Source: Streptomonospora alba
GTDB taxonomy: Bacteria; Actinomycetota; Actinomycetes; Streptosporangiales; Streptosporangiaceae
Assembly (NCBI RefSeq): GCF_000826685.1
Contig: NZ_JROO01000001.1
Span: 62,001 to 126,000, forward strand
DNA length: 64,000 nt
Direction: 5' to 3'
Made by a program: the position numbers and the translations under genes. Shown piece by piece: positions 61,618 through 64,000 of the stretch; within the stretch, counting starts at the first letter, position 1; each line of letters begins with the position of its first letter. The notes under the pieces were generated by a model, which saw only the letters and a program-made list of their open reading frames with translations, did not search any database and had not been told where the DNA came from.

Positions 61618-64000
61618 CGGCGGGTCTCCGAGGGCCTGCGCCGGGGTCCGCCCGATCCGGACGCCCCCGTGTTCGCGGGGCCGTCCAGCCCGCGCATCAG
61701 CACCCCGCCGAGGGCGCCCTGGGCTCGACGGGTGGTGGCGCGCAGGGCTCCGACGTCGACGACCTTGCCCGCCGCCAGGTGGTCGTCCCAGGGCACCCGG
61801 ACGATGGCCCGGCAGCGGCCGCGCGCCACCTGCTCGGCGGCGTCGACGTCGGCCAGGCTGCGCTTGCTCACCCCGTTGATCACGACGACCGACGTGGAGC
61901 GCAGCGCGGCGTAGCCGTGGCCGTCGAGCCACTCGAAGGTCATGGCGACGGCCCGCGCGGCGTCCTCGCTGGCGGGCGCGACCAGCACCATGCCGTCGGC
62001 GGCGGGCAGCGCCCGTGCGACGCCCGTCGCCGCCGGGTCGAGCACGGTGACCTCGTAGAACCGCTCCAGCAGCGCGGCCAGGCCCGCGTAGTCGCGGTCG
62101 TCGAGGGTCTGCACGTAGGGATCGTCGAGGGTCGCCACGACCTCCAGGCCGGTGGCCTGCAGGCGGGAGGTGTAGCGGCGCATGCCCGCGTAGGTGTGCA
62201 CGGTGTCGGCGTTGGCCAGCAGCGAGGTCACCGTCTCGGGGGTCTCGGAGCGGATGCGCCGGGACAGGCCGCCGCTGCCGGGGTTGACGTCGACGGCGGC
62301 GACACGTTCGTCGCGGTAGGCGGCGAGGGTGTGGCCGAGCATGAGCGCGGTGGCGGTCTGGCCCGCTCCCCCGGTGCAGCCGAGGACGACCACGTTGCGC
62401 GGGCCCGGCAGGGGGGTGCGCAGCCGCCCGATGTCACCCTCGGGCAGGTCGGACTTGGCGGCCGCCTGCGAGCCGCCGGTGACCACGCGCGCCAGGCGGC
62501 GCCAGCCGCGGGTGCCGCCGGACTCGCCGCCGGACTCCTGTCGGGCGGCATCGGCCGGGCGGGCCTGCGGGGCGGGAGCGCCGTTGGGAGCTCCGCCCAT
62601 CCGCTGCTGCTCGCCGGTGCCGTGGTCGAGTTGCAGTTCGGGCTTGTCCGCGTCGGCGGGAGCGCCGGGGCCGGACGCGGCGAAGCTGCGCTCGGCGGTG
62701 TGCGCACCGTCTTCGGTCGCGGGCGGAGCGGAGGTGTCGGACGCGTCGCCGGCCTGCGGCGCCGGGTCGGGCGGGGTGCCGGGCGGTGTCTGCCCGAAGA
62801 GGTGGCTGAGGCGGCGGGCGTTCTGGGCGACGCGGGCGAAGACGCCGTCGTCGATGTGGGCGGGCGGCGCGCTGCGGACGGGGCGGCGGTTGCCGGTGGA
62901 GCCGGCGGTGGCGCCGCGGGCGTCGTGTGCCCTGTCGCCGCTCGCGGAGGACGAGGCGCCGGTGCCGCCGGGAGCGTCGGCGCCCGCGGGTTCGGCGGTC
63001 ACCGCGGGCGAGCCGCCGGTGGGGCTGGAGCGGATCGTGCGCGACAGCCGGTCCGACCTGTCGCCGCGCTGTGCGGCTTCGGCCCTGTCGGCGCCCTCGG
63101 GGCTGTCAGTGCTGCCAGTGCTGTCAGGGCTCTCGGCAGCGGCGTCGGTGCCGGTGGGCTGGGAGCCGGAGCGGGCGGCGGAGGCCGCTGGTGCCCCCGT
63201 GGTGCTCCGGTCCTGGAGCTGCTCGCCGGCCGCGTCGGTGCGGGGGGACTCGTCGCGCCCGCCGCCGTTTCGGCGCGCCCGGATGGCCGCGGCCTCGGCG
63301 GCCTCCAGGTCGGCCGGCGACGACCGGCGGTCCGGGGTGTCGACGCGGCTGAAGGACTCGTGTTCCCCGGTGCCGTGGTCGAGTTCGAGCGAGGGCTTGC
63401 CCGGCGTGGCGGCCGACGTCGCAGCGCCGTCCCCCTCGTCGGGTGCGTCGTCAGGTACGTCGTCGCCCGCGTCGGGGGCGGAGGCGGCTGCGGGCGCCTC
63501 GCGGTCCGCGCCGTCGGCGGCAAGGCCCGCCGCAGAGCCCTGGCCGTCGCCCGAGCTCCGGCTGTCGGCGGGGGCGGCGCTGCGGGCCGAGACGCCCCGG
63601 TCGGCCTCGTCCGGAGGACCGGCCAGCGGCGGAAGGGAGTGCCGGGCCGCCGCATCGCGGCCGTCCCCCTCGTCCGAGACGGCACCGCCCGCCGGCCGAT
63701 CCTCGGCAGCGGGGGCGGCGCTGCGGGTTTCGGGCAGGCTCTCGACGGGCTCGCCGCCGCTGCCGGTCCCCGGTGCTTCCGCGCCTCCATCGGCGAGGTC
63801 GTCCGCAAGGCCGGTGCCGCGGTCGCCGTCCTGCCGGGCGCCGGCGCCGCGAAGCGACGGGGTGGCACCGGACTCGACAGGAGGGCCCGCCAGCGGCGGA
63901 AGGGTCTGCCTGCCGACAGCGGCACCGCCGCCCTCGGCGGTCGTTTCGGCGCCTTCGCCGGTCCGCGCGCCATCGGCATCCGGCCCGGAACGGTCCGGGC
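61614..64000 (-). CDS. ParA/MinD-like protein with non-canonical P-loop and long disordered N-terminus (5' end outside window)
   Basis: At least 795 residues; the frame is open to the window edge with no start or stop upstream of 63002, where a GTG is the first usual start in the window. The C-terminal about 280 residues have the ParA/MinD fold: VVVLGCTGGAGQTATALMLG where KGGxGKT is expected (both signature lysines replaced), then VAAVDVNPGSGGLSRRI and a TVLDPAATG switch strand. The N-terminal about 500 residues are acidic, Ala/Gly/Asp-rich and disordered, with two copies each of LPPLAGPP and LDHGTGE motifs. First gene in view of the T4SS-like operon; EspI-like or TcpF-like roles are possible. 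Confidence 0.75.
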   Translation of the reverse strand, partial: PDRSGPDADGARTGEGAETTAEGGGAAVGRQTLPPLAGPPVESGATPSLRGAGARQDGDRGTGLADDLADGGAEAPGTGSGGEPVESLPETRSAAPAAEDRPAGGAVSDEGDGRDAAARHSLPPLAGPPDEADRGVSARSAAPADSRSSGDGQGSAAGLAADGADREAPAAASAPDAGDDVPDDAPDEGDGAATSAATPGKPSLELDHGTGEHESFSRVDTPDRRSSPADLEAAEAAAIRARRNGGGRDESPRTDAAGEQLQDRSTTGAPAASAARSGSQPTGTDAAAESPDSTGSTDSPEGADRAEAAQRGDRSDRLSRTIRSSPTGGSPAVTAEPAGADAPGGTGASSSASGDRAHDARGATAGSTGNRRPVRSAPPAHIDDGVFARVAQNARRLSHLFGQTPPGTPPDPAPQAGDASDTSAPPATEDGAHTAERSFAASGPGAPADADKPELQLDHGTGEQQRMGGAPNGAPAPQARPADAARQESGGESGGTRGWRRLARVVTGGSQAAAKSDLPEGDIGRLRTPLPGPRNVVVLGCTGGAGQTATALMLGHTLAAYRDERVAAVDVNPGSGGLSRRIRSETPETVTSLLANADTVHTYAGMRRYTSRLQATGLEVVATLDDPYVQTLDDRDYAGLAALLERFYEVTVLDPAATGVARALPAADGMVLVAPASEDAARAVAMTFEWLDGHGYAALRSTSVVVINGVSKRSLADVDAAEQVARGRCRAIVRVPWDDHLAAGKVVDVGALRATTRRAQGALGGVLMRGLDGPANTGASGSGGPRRRPSETRR

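Noticed and set aside
63002-63002. GTG at 63002 as the true start of the ParA-like gene
   Set aside because: The same frame continues open with protein-like Ala/Asp/Glu/Ser sequence and repeated motifs to the window edge, so the gene very likely begins outside.

Overview
The window is very G+C-rich, densely coded DNA with GTG and TTG starts, many 4-bp ATGA/GTGA gene overlaps and actinobacterial marker genes: mycothiol deacetylase mshB, the small DUF3117 protein, a DivIVA-domain membrane protein, a 7Fe ferredoxin next to dapC, and a sigE operon with the divergent O-methyltransferase known from Mycobacterium. It reads as a chromosomal piece of a high-GC actinobacterium. Nocardiopsaceae or a close relative is my best guess, from protein style only. 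No rRNA, tRNA, IS element, integrase or CRISPR array was seen.

Layout. 1-6.2 kb: the end of an Mrp-type ATPase, a yeast-type cytosine deaminase, and an envelope-stress operon on the minus strand (sigE, transmembrane anti-sigma, RseB-like lipid-sensor protein, HtrA-like protease), with an O-methyltransferase facing away. 6.3-14.9 kb: leucyl aminopeptidase, DUF3117, a crotonase, a tail-anchored Ser/Thr kinase, a membrane protein preceded by a coupled leader ORF, tag, a DivIVA-like protein and a LOG protein. 15-20.1 kb: the succinylase branch of diaminopimelate synthesis (dapE, dapD, dapC) plus fdxA and a secreted lysozyme-like protein. 20.2-30.2 kb: an unknown 442-residue protein, an M50 protease, mshB and partner, an S9 peptidase, DUF3054, a methyltransferase and a TrmH-family RNA methyltransferase. 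30.4-39 kb: two different succinate dehydrogenase operons flanking a LysR regulator. 39.2-42.8 kb: a five-gene cluster around a membrane aminopropyltransferase (DUF350, DUF2617, DUF4178). 43-50.7 kb: FAD monooxygenase, typA, a Nudix hydrolase, a 1-kb gene-poor gap and recD2. 50.9-53.8 kb: a GntR regulator divergent from two coupled small ORFs, a second Ser/Thr kinase and a truncated AbiEi-like gene.

53.9-64 kb: a tightly coupled minus-strand operon that runs off the window. It encodes a ParA/MinD-like protein with an abnormal P-loop and a long disordered N-terminal region, a 31-residue linker ORF, a VirB4-like ATPase, a VirB6/TrbL-like membrane protein, a possible VirB8/TcpC-like protein, a transglycosylase-NlpC/P60 wall hydrolase and a single-pass membrane protein. 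This looks like a type IV secretion-like envelope machine without a visible relaxase, and is the best candidate here for an under-described system.

Two signals cut across regions. First, a 63-bp near-perfect palindrome occurs twice, in opposite orientations (13931 and 47516). Second, at least eight genes have a -10-like hexamer 6-7 nt before the start codon, which points to widespread leaderless transcription.
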